This document shows positions 21,437 through 31,553 of a stretch of DNA of 64,000 bases, in pieces. Where the stretch lies: contig JAULSU010000007.1 of the NCBI GenBank assembly GCA_030512335.1, positions 3,720,001 to 3,784,000 on the forward strand, written 5' to 3'. Positions within the stretch are counted from its first letter, which is position 1, and every line of letters begins with the position of its first letter. Both the position numbers and the translations under genes were made by a program. The stretch is from Immersiella caudata (Eukaryota > Ascomycota > Sordariomycetes > Sordariales > Lasiosphaeriaceae). Below the pieces are notes generated by a model. The model worked only from the letters and a program-made list of their open reading frames with translations. It did no database searches and was not told where the DNA came from.

Positions 21437-22465
21437 TCAGAACAGAGTCGACAACGCTGGCAAAGCAATCTCTCCCTTGGCAACCTCGGCCCCGCTTCCC
21501 ACAATGTCAACATCCAGCTTCTCCTCGCCTCCCTCGTTCCTCACTGTCAACACAACTTCAATGATACACTCCCGCCCAATCTTCAGACCCTGATACACCA
21601 CAATCCTCGCCTTCCCATTCTCCAACTTCAACGCCCCACTCTTGTACAGATACGCCGACAACGGCCCCGCCGCGCTCCCCGTCGCCGGATTCTCAGCCGT
21701 CATCCCCCGACTGAAGAACCGCGCTTGAAACGTCGGAACACCACCCTTTCCAGGAATAGGAGTGAACCAAAAGATACCATGCGCACGGCTGTCCAGCAGA
21801 TCCAACTGCTCCACGAGCTTGTCGCGCAGCACAACCGCTCGATCCAGCGCCTCGACCGACCCCACCGGAACGAGGAGATGATGCGTCGTCGACGTCGACA
21901 TGATGCGCGGAACAAGCGACTCTTTCGACACCTCCGACGCAGGAAAACCAATATCTCCCGCCTCAAGCCCCAACACCGCAGCGAGCGCCGCAGCATTCGT
22001 ATGCTGCGCATGCGCCTTGGGACTAGCCTGTCGAATGGCAACAGAGAAATTCGTCGTCCCATTTGCCTCATCCAAGGTTCGGATCACCTTTACAGGAATA
22101 ACTTCCCCCCCCAACTCCTGACGAAACAAAAACTCCTCCCCTCCATCTCTTCTCTCAACCTTCTCCGCTTGTGCAAAGTCCAACAACCCAGCGTGCGCAA
22201 GATGCCACCACACACCGAGGATATTGTGGCCCGCACCGTAGACTTCCCATCCGTAGGGAAGGAAGGAGCGCAGCTTAAAGTCGGCTCCGGGGAGGGTGGG
22301 AGGGAAGAAAAAGGTGGTTTCGGAGAGGTTAAATTGCCGCGTGATGAGCTTCATTTGGGTGTCGGTGAGGGGTTGGTGGCGGGCGTCGACGATGGCTAGG
22401 GGGTTGCCTTTGTAGGGGGTTGTCGAGAAGACGTCGACGATGGTGAATGGGGTGGAAGGCATCAT
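21437..22465 (-). CDS. PhzF-like isomerase/epimerase-fold protein
   Basis: Intronless 342-residue frame with the features of the PhzF (phenazine biosynthesis PhzC/PhzF) family: N-terminal FTIVDVFSTTPYKGNPLAIV, the LSETTFFFPP segment, and the C-terminal-half glycine/alanine signature ENPATGSAAGPLSAYL. The family has a diaminopimelate-epimerase fold. Members catalyse isomerisations or are of unknown function in fungi. Phenazine production should not be inferred: no other phenazine genes are present. Cytosolic, no signal peptide, frame intact. It reads toward the chitosanase gene (convergent), with the CCCAAACT minisatellite between them. Confidence 0.85.
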   Translation of the reverse strand: MMPSTPFTIVDVFSTTPYKGNPLAIVDARHQPLTDTQMKLITRQFNLSETTFFFPPTLPGADFKLRSFLPYGWEVYGAGHNILGVWWHLAHAGLLDFAQAEKVERRDGGEEFLFRQELGGEVIPVKVIRTLDEANGTTNFSVAIRQASPKAHAQHTNAAALAAVLGLEAGDIGFPASEVSKESLVPRIMSTSTTHHLLVPVGSVEALDRAVVLRDKLVEQLDLLDSRAHGIFWFTPIPGKGGVPTFQARFFSRGMTAENPATGSAAGPLSAYLYKSGALKLENGKARIVVYQGLKIGRECIIEVVLTVRNEGGEEKLDVDIVGSGAEVAKGEIALPALSTLF

Positions 22466-25127
22466 GGAATGTGTTGGGCGTGAGATGTTTTTGGGGAATA
22501 GGTTGGAGCCGTGAGATGCTTGATCTTGGTGTGGTTGCTCTGAGATGCTGCTATCGTCGAGGGGAGGCTTCAGCTTTTATCCTGGACGGAATGGAGGCTC
22601 TGATTGATGTGGTGGTCTGGAAGAACTATGTTGTGTCGATTTTTTGCTTTGTAATATCTGATGTTATAATCCCGCTTACTTCATCGAAACCTACTGGCTC
22701 CAGCTTCCCCTCACAACCCAACCCCCCCCCCCACCCCGCAGCGGTCGGCCCTTAATCCTCCGTGCTTATTGCAACAGCCCTTGGGACCTTCCTCTTTAAC
22801 GTTTGCTCGTGTTCGATTGCGAATGCGCTTTGCATCTTCTGGAATCCTAGATCGCATAAAATAGGAGGACAGATCGGGATGGGCGAGCAAATGAGTAACC
22901 ACGTTTTGCATCCTGGTGCAGTGATAGTGTCACATCCTAGCACCCATGATTGACGCAAGCCGTTTTAGTTTTCTTGTAAACATTAACTGGGTCGCACCTA
23001 TGATGGCTTTGACTAGAAGCAACACTTATTCCCCTTGCTACTCCAGATGGGGGGCGCCACACCGAACGTATGATATCATGGTAGGGGTCTTGGCCATGAT
23101 CAGAGCTGCGGATGCGATGGTGGGAGCTGTTGCTGCAATTTCTGCGAATCGAAGTATATGGTCCTGGCAGGAGAGGATAACGAGCTGCTTGCTGAGAATT
23201 CATCGATCTCAATGCCCATGGAACGGCTCTTGGCTCGAGAAGTCCGCAGGTCGGGAGGGCTACTACTAAAAGTTGGAAGTCAGGGACGGGAGTATGAGGA
23301 AGACAGCAGTTTCTTTTCTGTTTCTAGCTTCTCTTAACGACAACTCAAGTCATTCTTTTACGTGGTGGAGGTCGCATCACATTTCATCAGATGCCTACTA
23401 ATGTGACCGCCATTACCAAGTTAACTTGACAGCCCTGCTTTCTCAGCAGATTGTGGCGCAATAGGAAGGGGTCCTAGATCCTTACGGAGCAACTCCCAGT
23501 CTCCATGATAATTTTCAGTTATCCTTTCACTTAGTGGTGGTCACGTTGTGTTTATACGATCCTCAGCATGTGCTTAAGTGGCTATCTTATACTTAGGTGA
23601 TCTTCCTACTACTTAGCTTTATGCTTCTGTGATTTGTATAAAGTGAAATCCCCGCTCCTTTTCTTTATATAAGTTGCCTACCTCTATCCTCCGTCTTTTT
23701 CTCCCCCCTCAACGGGGTTAATAATTAGTTCTGTAAATCTTTACATTTATACCCCTTAACAATCCCAACTTCTGTATTAGTAACCTGGTGCTTAGTGGTG
23801 CTTTTAGGCCGGATACCTTCACTAAATCCTTCAGCTGTAATGGAATTACAGGATGTTGGTAACCTCTTGCCAAACCAGGGCTTCAACAGGACGTACAGGG
23901 CATACTTGCCAGGAAGAGTTTACCGAACTGTGTGGCATCCTTTATTCATACTTCACAGCTGCAATACATAAATAAATGCTGCGTATATCACAACACAACC
24001 ACGAAAGCCCACGACCAATATGTCACAGAATAAGTTCGAATATATAAGGTAACTTTATCAGATTGCTTATATTTAAGAGGGGTTATCAAGTTTAACTCAC
24101 CAGGGGCGGTCACGTTGGAAACTTAACGCTATCATCGCAACATTGGAGTGCGGGGAACACCACTATGAGGATTTTCCCACAACACACGGTTGTCCTGGCT
24201 TCTAATGCAACTAATTTCCAGTCTACAAGGGTATTAGCCACATCTTGCCTTCAATTCCGGCCTCGGCCAACACATAGAGACTCTTCTATCTTTCCACATT
24301 AAACTGCATCTACCACACGGCCTGAACAGGTATCATGGACAGGGTTCCGCTTGTTGCTACAAAGTTAGGCTCTGGCGATACTGCAGGTGGAGGCTCTGGC
24401 GATACTGCAGATGGCTGCTCAGGAAGCTCCGCAGCACTCTTTAGAATGAAGTGGCCTGAGAGCAATAGGCTCAAATGCAATGGCGGCGCTTAGATCCCGG
24501 CACGGTTGCAGCGTCGCGTCCGGCACCTAGCCGGGGAAGAAAAAAACAGCGAACTGATATTTGAGACGATCCTGGGCATCTTGTTAAAAAGAGCACAATC
24601 CAATAGCCCGAGTGTTCTAAGGCTGAGGTTTAGGTCACGCATCCGCCATTCGATATACCTCATGCTGTCTTTCTCTCTTCCCCGCAAAAACCTACGCTGG
24701 CCAATGGAACCCGCGGTGTGACCACCCAGGTGAATCACTCGGAAAGTCGAGCATTTCGGCGCCCACGAGATAAGATCGTTTGGCGGTGCCTGGTCCACTT
24801 TTCTGGTTTCTTACAACATATGGCAAATTTCGAAATAAGGCGCTTGTCTTGAAGCTTTCGGTTCTTATGCGGGTTGAAGTCGTCACTGCTTTTTGTTGGC
24901 GCTTGGAGGGGGTCACGGTCTCACCAGGCGGCAGGGATAGCAAGCTGCAGTCAACCGTCTGGCGAGCTAGCCAATCAGATTCGTAGCTGCCCCACTTTTC
25001 TTTCTCCCTCAACCAGGGGGACGTTTTGGGGCTGACGCGTTCTGGCTTGATCTTTCCCAGCATTTGTCTCCATGTCGTGCATCCCGAGCTCGCGGCGTGG
25101 CACAACACTTCGTTTCTAATTCCGCCA
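22466..25127. other. Gene desert, partly AT-rich
   Basis: 2.66 kb without a supportable gene. From about 23280 to 24300 the sequence is rich in T/A and in TA-containing words (cttatacttag, ttaataattag), as seen in old RIP-altered repeats, but no transposon domain remains readable. A near-perfect 24-bp tandem duplication lies at 24367-24414. Near 24670-25120 lies the likely promoter of the Zn2Cys6 gene. Confidence 0.5.
24367..24414 (+). repeat. 24-bp tandem duplication
   Basis: AGGCTCTGGCGATACTGCAG followed by GTGG and then the same unit with ATGG. The two copies differ at one base. Confidence 0.9.
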
Positions 25128-26402
25128 ATGATGACCACTCGAGATTCAGAAACCGGACGTGCCGGTGAGGCGTCCCAGCGACGACGGCCAGTGCCTGGGA
25201 AAGGACATCGCAAGTCGAAAAGCGGATGTGCCAACTGCAAAGCCCGACGAGTCAAGTGCACCGAAGAGATTCCCAACTGCCGGGCATGTCGCCGCCTCGG
25301 CCTTGACTGCCGCTACGCTTCGCCGCCTCTACCGCCTCCGATTGCACTCGCAGGACATTTTCGCACGGCACCTTCCGCACTCACTTTTGAGGATCTGCGT
25401 TTCTTCCATCACTTCCTCACCGCGGCCCATCCGCCGCTCCCATTCGGCGAGAGAAAGGTGTGGCAGGATGTTGCTGCGATATCCCATGAGGTACCCTGAC
25501 CTGACAATGCCATGTATTCGTTTGGACTGTGCTGACTCCGCCCCAGTACGACTTCCTGGCACACGCCATGATGGGTCTCGCCGCGCAGAGCCTCACCGCG
25601 TCAACGTCGGCAGATTACTCGATCCAGGCTCTCAATCATCGCGTTAAAGCCATTACAGCCATGAACGAGGCCTTGTCCAAGTCGGAAGTCTCTGATGTCG
25701 ACGGTGATGCGAGGCTCGCAGCTGCCATGATCCTCACCTTCCAGTCGAGCAACATGGACGACGGCATGATGGAGTTCTTGCGCATGTTGCGGGGGTGGAT
25801 GATCATCCAGACAACTGTTGTTCCGTCAATGGCCCAGTCGCTGTTCCACGGATTTACGGAGGAGGCCTACGTCGAGAGCATGAGAAGCCACATCATGCAG
25901 GGAACTCCCAGTGCTCCTTCAAGCAGCACGAGCGACCATGAGTTGCAGGAAGCTTTGGAGAACTTCGACGCTTCGCTCCGAATTGTTGGTCCCATTTGCC
26001 AAAGCCCTGCAGAGTTGCGGTATCTTTCGTCACTGCGAAGAGTGGCTATTGTGGCCAAGACAGATCCCCTTGAAGGTGGGTCTTTCATGGACTAGGAAAT
26101 TGCCAATCGAAGCTGACCCTTTTGTAGCATGCCTTGAATTGGTGCCTCTGTACGCGATGACCAACGAGATGGACGTCCATGAGTTTGCCCATTTCACCGA
26201 CGATAACAACCTTGCCGCTCAGATCTTGCTCGTTCATTTCTGGATGTTGACCTGGGTACTGGACTCGCTTGGGCCAGCGCATGGCTTTGCTATGCAGGAG
26301 AGAACCGTTTTGCGGTGGGTGGAAAGGACCGCGCAGCGGCTCCCCCAAAGTCACAGGCATTTCGTTCTCTGGCCCCTTGGAATGGCAGACCCTAGAAGTT
26401 GA
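25128..26402 (+). CDS. Zn2Cys6 transcription factor
   Basis: Three exons, 25128-25490, 25547-26075 and 26128-26402 (introns GTACCC...CCCCAG and GTGGGT...TTGTAG), encode 388 residues. The zinc cluster is Cys34, 37, 44, 51, 54 and 61 (CANCKARRVKC ... CRACRRLGLDC) preceded by a basic HRKSKSG. This is the arrangement of sterol-uptake-control/Upc2-like and related fungal regulators. The remainder (FEDLRFFHHFLTAAHPPLPFG, then a helical middle region YDFLAHAMMGLAAQS) is the usual fungal-specific regulatory half of this class. It is a nuclear DNA-binding protein; targets unknown. The RTA1 gene 490 bp downstream on the same strand is a candidate target by position only. Confidence 0.9.
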
Positions 26403-26891
26403 AGCAGACGCGTATTGTGGCCCTTGGCCATCTCGCCGTAAAGGCGAGGCATTCGTCATCAGTCCTGTGTCACATTGGCTTCTTGAGGCGGGTTGTCGCT
26501 GGGACAGGGGTGCCAAGACGCGGCCGAACAGCTGGGATTTCCACCCCTGTCGCCAAAACCGACGAAAGCGACGAGTGGGCCAATCACATGCGTCCATTAA
26601 AACGGGCAGACCACAGGGGCCCAGAACGCCGTGACTGCGCCCCCTGAGTTGCATCAAACAACGACCAACATTCCACTGTCCAGACTGCTCTTCGGTTCTC
26701 CCAAACGCGTAACTTCGTCGCATTGCGCGTAGGTGGTAGGGCTGAAGGGGGACCGCCGAGGGCTGGCTCGTCGATAAATATGGCTCTCTTCCTACCTCTA
26801 GTCCCTCGTCCTTTGTCACACAAGCCGACCCATCCAACCTACAACCATCACAGACCAGCTCCAAGTCCAACCACCTCATTGTTGCTACACC

Positions 26892-28033
26892 ATGGAAAGC
26901 ACGACGCCAACAGCCCCCTCAGAGCCCGAATGCACAACAGCCGTCCCCGACGCCAATGGCTACGTCCCACCAACCGCGTGCAACGCTAACTATGGCTTCT
27001 ATCCAAGCTGGGGGTGGAACTTGGCCTTCGCCGTCTTCTTCGGGATCACGACACTCATCCATCTCGTCCAGATGTTTGTTTACCGAAAGGTACTGCCCTG
27101 TGACTTCCCTACTGCGTATTCTGTCTGACTGGGATGCAGTGGTTCTCCTGGGTCGTGGTCATGGGTTCGCTGTGGGAGCTCCTGTGTTTCGTCTTCCGAA
27201 CCATCGGCGCCCGCGATCAACAAAACCAGGACTACGTCATCGTCTCGACGCTGTTATTCCTACTTGCACCTCTGTGTATGCCCCCTCACTTATCCGACCT
27301 CTGACTTCCTACGACACTAACTGTTTCTCACAGGGATTAACGCATTCGTCTACATGATCGTCGCTCGTCTCGTCCACTTCCTCCTTCCCAACGAGCGAGT
27401 CCTAAGCATGTCCCCCCGCTGGCTCGCCAAGATATTTGTCACGGCCGACGTCGCATCATTCCTCATCCAGGCCGTGGGAGGAGCCATGCTGGCGAGCACG
27501 GAGAACAGCGACATCAAGATCACCGGCCAGCGGATATACATGGGTGGAATTGGGGTGCAGCTCTTCTTCGTCCTTGTATTTGCTGTTGTGACGGTCGTCC
27601 TCTTCCGTCGCCTGGAGCGAAAAATCAACAATGGCACCTTGGCTCGCAGCAGGTCTTGGGTCCGGCCGTTGGTTTTGGTTCTTATTGCTGTGATTCTTCT
27701 TATTGTGGTATGTCAAAGCCCCCCCTTCCCTGAGACTCATAGCTGCGGTTCTGATATCCAGTTGCACAGGTTCGGGTCATCTTTCGGCTCGTCGAATTCG
27801 GAGGCGGGGTCTCTGAAGCGAACCCGATCTTGACGAATGAAGCCTACGTGCTTGGCCTAGACGCGCTCCCCATGCTCATCGCCCTCATCATTCTGAACGT
27901 TGTGCATCCTGGTCTGGTGCTCAAGGGCCCTGAGAGTAGTTTTCCTCGCGGTTGGAAGCGGCGTTCAAGGGCGAAATCAGAGGGAACGGAACCGTTGAGC
28001 GACTTCGAGCTGGGTCATCGGGATGGAGCTTAA
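26892..28033 (+). CDS. RTA1-family lipid-translocating/resistance membrane protein
   Basis: Four exons, 26892-27089, 27140-27275, 27334-27707 and 27770-28033, all with GT-AG introns and consistent phase, encode 323 residues. About seven membrane helices are visible (e.g. LAFAVFFGITTLIHLVQMFV, IFVTADVASFLIQAVGGAML, LFFVLVFAVVTVVLF). The family signature near the C-terminus is present: VRVIFRLVEFGGG ... LGLDALPMLIALIILNVVHPG. RTA1/RTM1/RSB1 proteins sit in the plasma membrane and are linked to resistance to toxic lipids or drugs and to sphingoid-base export. A possible TATA (gataaatatgg) lies at 26772-26782. The tail is basic and Ser/Glu-rich. Frame intact. Confidence 0.9.
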
Positions 28034-28398
28034 TTCGATGTTTGGTGTGGCAGAAGCTACATATCGGCCGGTTTGTGGAGACTTTGCTCCTGCGTTATAG
28101 ACGCGATGGGATGGGAGTCTTTTTTGAACGAAGTCTGCGGCCTTTCTCTGCTGGTCAATTTCTTGGGTTTCCTCTCAAACTTGGCCTTCGCAGTCCTCTC
28201 TGGGTTGACAGCACCCATCCACCTCGCCTAGCAAATAGGACACACTGGATCCAAAGCATGAGAGTTTCACGACTCGGTCAGTCCTAGGAACTTTACCAGT
28301 ACAAGAGTAGCACAGCGTTGGGTAGCACGGCAATCCAAACATCACCCCGCGCTTAAACCGACGGCGTTATTGAGATCTGTCTCCTCTCTGCTGACACA
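28034..28398. other. No gene seen
   Basis: Intergenic stretch between the RTA1 and HET genes. No domain-bearing frame. Confidence 0.4.
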
Positions 28399-28797
28399 AT
28401 GGATGTGAAACCCTTGCTGACGGCTAACGCAGCGTGTTGTGAGTCTTGCAGACGCATCTTCATAGGGATATGGGTCCCATGGCGGATTCCGGCGTCAGCG
28501 GACGGGCTATGGGGGATATACGAGTTCCACAAAACCCTTCAAGAGCTAAGAGATTGCGCCTCAACCCAAAGCTACCCGGTCTACAAGATCGCTCTCGAGC
28601 GTGGGGATTGGGGTGGCGCCGATGACCATGCGGAGCCGACTTTTGCACACATCCCAGACGAAAGGTTTCTGAGCATCAACATCACCCCGAACGGCGGCAC
28701 GTCAGACCTCCAAGGATGCTGCTACGTGAAGCTGGAAAGATGTGCGTTCTCCTCCACTACCCGTCCGGCGTTTTGGTCTGCTCTCTTTTTTTTTTTT

Positions 28798-28829
<32 letters not shown>

Positions 28830-30614
28830 TTTCTTTTTCTTTTTCTTTTTCTTTTTCTTTTTTTTTTTTTTTTAGTTTTCCTTACTGTGATTTCTTTTTC
28901 CTCTTGCCTTGACTGAACCCCCCAGCAGCGCAGCAGCCGCCGCTCGAGTGGCTCAGGCAGCCGCGCATCGAGGCGAGCACACACTCCGCTGCCAGCCACA
29001 GCTTTATCAAGGCCAAGCTCAATGATTGCATCGCAAACCACGCCTTGTGCGCTGCAGCGGCCGGCAGCGGCTTCCTCCCGACTCGGATACTGGAAATACT
29101 CCCACACAAAACTCGCGTGTCGCCAGCGGCTGTTCGGCTCGTCAACGGCCGTCAAGTGACGGGTATGTACGCAACGCTGAGCCACTGCTGGGGTCGAGCA
29201 CCGATATGCCGGCTCCTGACCACCAACCATGGCGATTTCGAGCGCGGCGTTGACTTGACGACGCTCCCGACCACGTTCCGTCAGACCGTCGGCGTTGCGT
29301 ACTTCCTGGGTATCCCTTGCATATGGATCGACTTGCTTTGCATCGTCCAGAACTCGGCAACTGACTGGGAGGCCGAGTCTGCGGCCATTGCAAAGGTGTA
29401 CGGCCAGGCGCTTGTCAACATTGCCGCGGCGTCGTCGTCAGACTCAAGAGGCGGGCTATTCTTCGACCGTGACCCCGACGCCGTCCAACCGTTCACCGTG
29501 TACACGCCAGGTAGCGGCACGCTGGGCGAAGGGTGGTACACGTGGAAAGACGACAGCCGATGGTCCCGCCTCGGTCAGGAGCCACTTCACCGTAGGGGCT
29601 GGGTCCTGCAAGAGCGCCCCCTATCGCCTCGCACCATCCACTTCGCGAAGTCGGAGATTTTTTGGCACTGCCTGAGGATGTGGGCAGCGAATCAGTCTCG
29701 ACCCGGATTCCGGACCGTCCAGCGGACACGGACCCCCCTCGCCCTGCTGGACAGATCTACGACTACACCGACATCCGGACGACGGCGGCCGAAATGTTAG
29801 CGGTGGGTGTCACGCCGGGACGAAGAGCGCAGCTGCACCTGGACTGGTTGCGGCTGGTCGCGCAGTATACCCGGTGCGGGCTTACCGAGGCCGGCGACAA
29901 GTTAGTGGCTGTCTTTGGCATCGTCGACCGTGTCGAGCAGTTGACCGGGGGACCGATGCCTGGCGGGCATGTGGAGGAGCCAGATGCCCGCGTGCTTGCT
30001 GTGGTTCGTTAGCTGGGGCTACTCCGACCCGGACGGCCGCATAAGGGGCCCCTCCCCCCCCCCCATACGTCTGGCAATGTCAGCTAACGAGCTGGAGAGC
30101 ACCGTCGTGGAGCTGGGCATCGCACAGCTTCCCCGTCGAGTATGTCTCGTACAGCGACGGTGCTGTCTGCCACACCGAGGTTATCGGGTCGTCTGTAGTG
30201 AGGAGGCAGAACGGCAGCGCCGTGTGCGGGAGACTTGTCCTCCGGGGTCCCGTAGTCGAGATCGATATCGGTTTGGTGCGCGGCCGGATCGCAGTGAGGT
30301 CTTGCGAGGGCACCCTTCTTGGCAGATGGCGGGTAGGCGGCCTCGTCCGCAGCGACGGACCATATGGCGGCTCAACAGGCCCCTCGAGGGCTCTTCTCAT
30401 CTTGCAGGACTGGGCGTATCTGTTCTTGCTGATCGCACCGCTCGATCCTGCAGAGACCAAACCGCTCACCTTCCGCCGGGTTGGCGTGCTGGTTTTGTTT
30501 GCGGAAACGCCTGTGGAGGACGGTGAACGTGGAGAGGGGGGGCTGCTATCCCTTGGCAAGGAGAACGGAAAGGCGAGATGGAGCGAATACGTGAGAGTGA
30601 TGGAGCTTGTGTGA
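28399..30614 (+). pseudogene. HET-domain (heterokaryon incompatibility) protein, frameshifted
   Basis: Exon 1 (28399-28741) has the N-terminal Cys motif ACCESCRRIF and the HKTLQELRDCAS segment typical of long HET proteins. A 184-nt intron (28742-28925) carries a long T/CTTTTT microsatellite. Exon 2 contains the HET domain: YATLSHCWG, TTFRQTVGVAYFLGIPCIWIDLLCIVQ, IAKVYGQALVNIAA and LHRRGWVLQERPLSPRTIHF. After EIFWHC the frame is lost by one missing C near 29671 (expected PEDVGSES). It is shifted again by an extra G near 29946 (LTG|DRCLAGMWRSQMPACLLWF) and at an 11-C run (30054-30064) before YVWQCQLTSWRAPSWSWAS. The C-terminus ends at 30614. HET proteins trigger cell death on non-self fusion. 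All lesions lie in homopolymers, so sequence error is an alternative. Confidence 0.8.
28786..28873 (+). repeat. T-run/(CTTTTT)n microsatellite
   Basis: A run of 23 T, then eight or nine CTTTTT units, then another T run. It lies wholly within an intron of the HET gene. Confidence 0.95.
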
Positions 30615-31553
30615 GAAAGCATGCCGACAGCCTTTGGGGAATCCTCCTCCCAAAGGAGAAGAAGCTGCCAGGTGCCGAATAGAAAAAGACAATGCAATAT
30701 GAGAAATGTACGAAAGCCCAGCTACGCACTACCGCTCCTCCTCGTCCCTCCTTGTCCGTCGCCCAGCGGCGATGAGGTCTCATTCAGTCGAGCACCCTAG
30801 GCCCTCTTCCCTTGTTGCCCCATCCTACAAATGCTCCCCTTCTGCGCCTCCACGCATACACCTCCAGCACGCCCCCGGTAGCCTTTCCTAATAGTCGCAA
30901 CGCAGTTGGCCCGCCTCGATGCACGGTTTGCATCGCCGCTTTTTTTGTGGCGCACGCTTGGTCAGTCTGGTATGCCTGTGGGTCAACGACATGACATGCA
31001 AGAACTTGCAACGGAGGGTTGGAAGGCGAGGCTCCATCGGCAGCAACACCAGGGTCCGACGTTCTAGCGGCGAAGAGATCCATATCGATGATGTCTTAGG
31101 GGATGCTATTGGGATGTGATTAATGTTTATAACCGTATTGGTAGATGTAGATGTGAGAAGGGCACGGGAAACTTTGTGTCGGGGCTCCAAAATGCGGGAT
31201 CCAGCCATATGGCGGGACCTGATAGGTTGGACACGGTCCCTTCGGCCAGACTCCCGCTCGCGCAGCAAATACTTACCTATGAGCAAGCGGGCCCCCTTCC
31301 ACCTTGGGATGATTTTTTTTAAGTCAGGTGACACATTTCAACTACAAATGGTCCACTAGTGACTTGGAAGGCGGGGGATATATCTTTCAGATGACCAAGG
31401 GGGGGCTCGGATAGGCTGACATGATAGCCTCTCACTCGAAATATTCTGAAATAATATCAACCATCATGTTCTCGCCTCCCAAGTGGCAGCCGCAAGACCC
31501 AATCATGCGGGCTTTGAGGATGCTCCCTTCCACGGCTCACCGCTCAGAAGGCA
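30615..31553. other. No gene seen
   Basis: About 940 bp between the HET gene and the 3' end of the ankyrin/zinc-finger gene. Only short frames without motifs. Confidence 0.4.

Noticed and set aside
21437..22465. Phenazine pathway suggested by the PhzF-like gene
   Set aside because: PhzF-fold proteins are widespread in fungi and no other phenazine gene is near.
24055..24063. Another ATCTGATAA (SreA-type) box
   Set aside because: It lies in the gene desert, over 1 kb from any start codon and not near an iron gene; a single 9-mer is expected by chance.
24490..24798. Minus-strand frame of 102 residues
   Set aside because: No motif; overlaps the likely promoter of the Zn2Cys6 gene.
30888..31334. 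Minus-strand frame with a Cys/Lys-rich stretch (KKRRCKPCIEAGQLRCDY) resembling part of a zinc cluster
   Set aside because: Cysteine spacing does not match Zn2Cys6, and no following regulatory domain is present.
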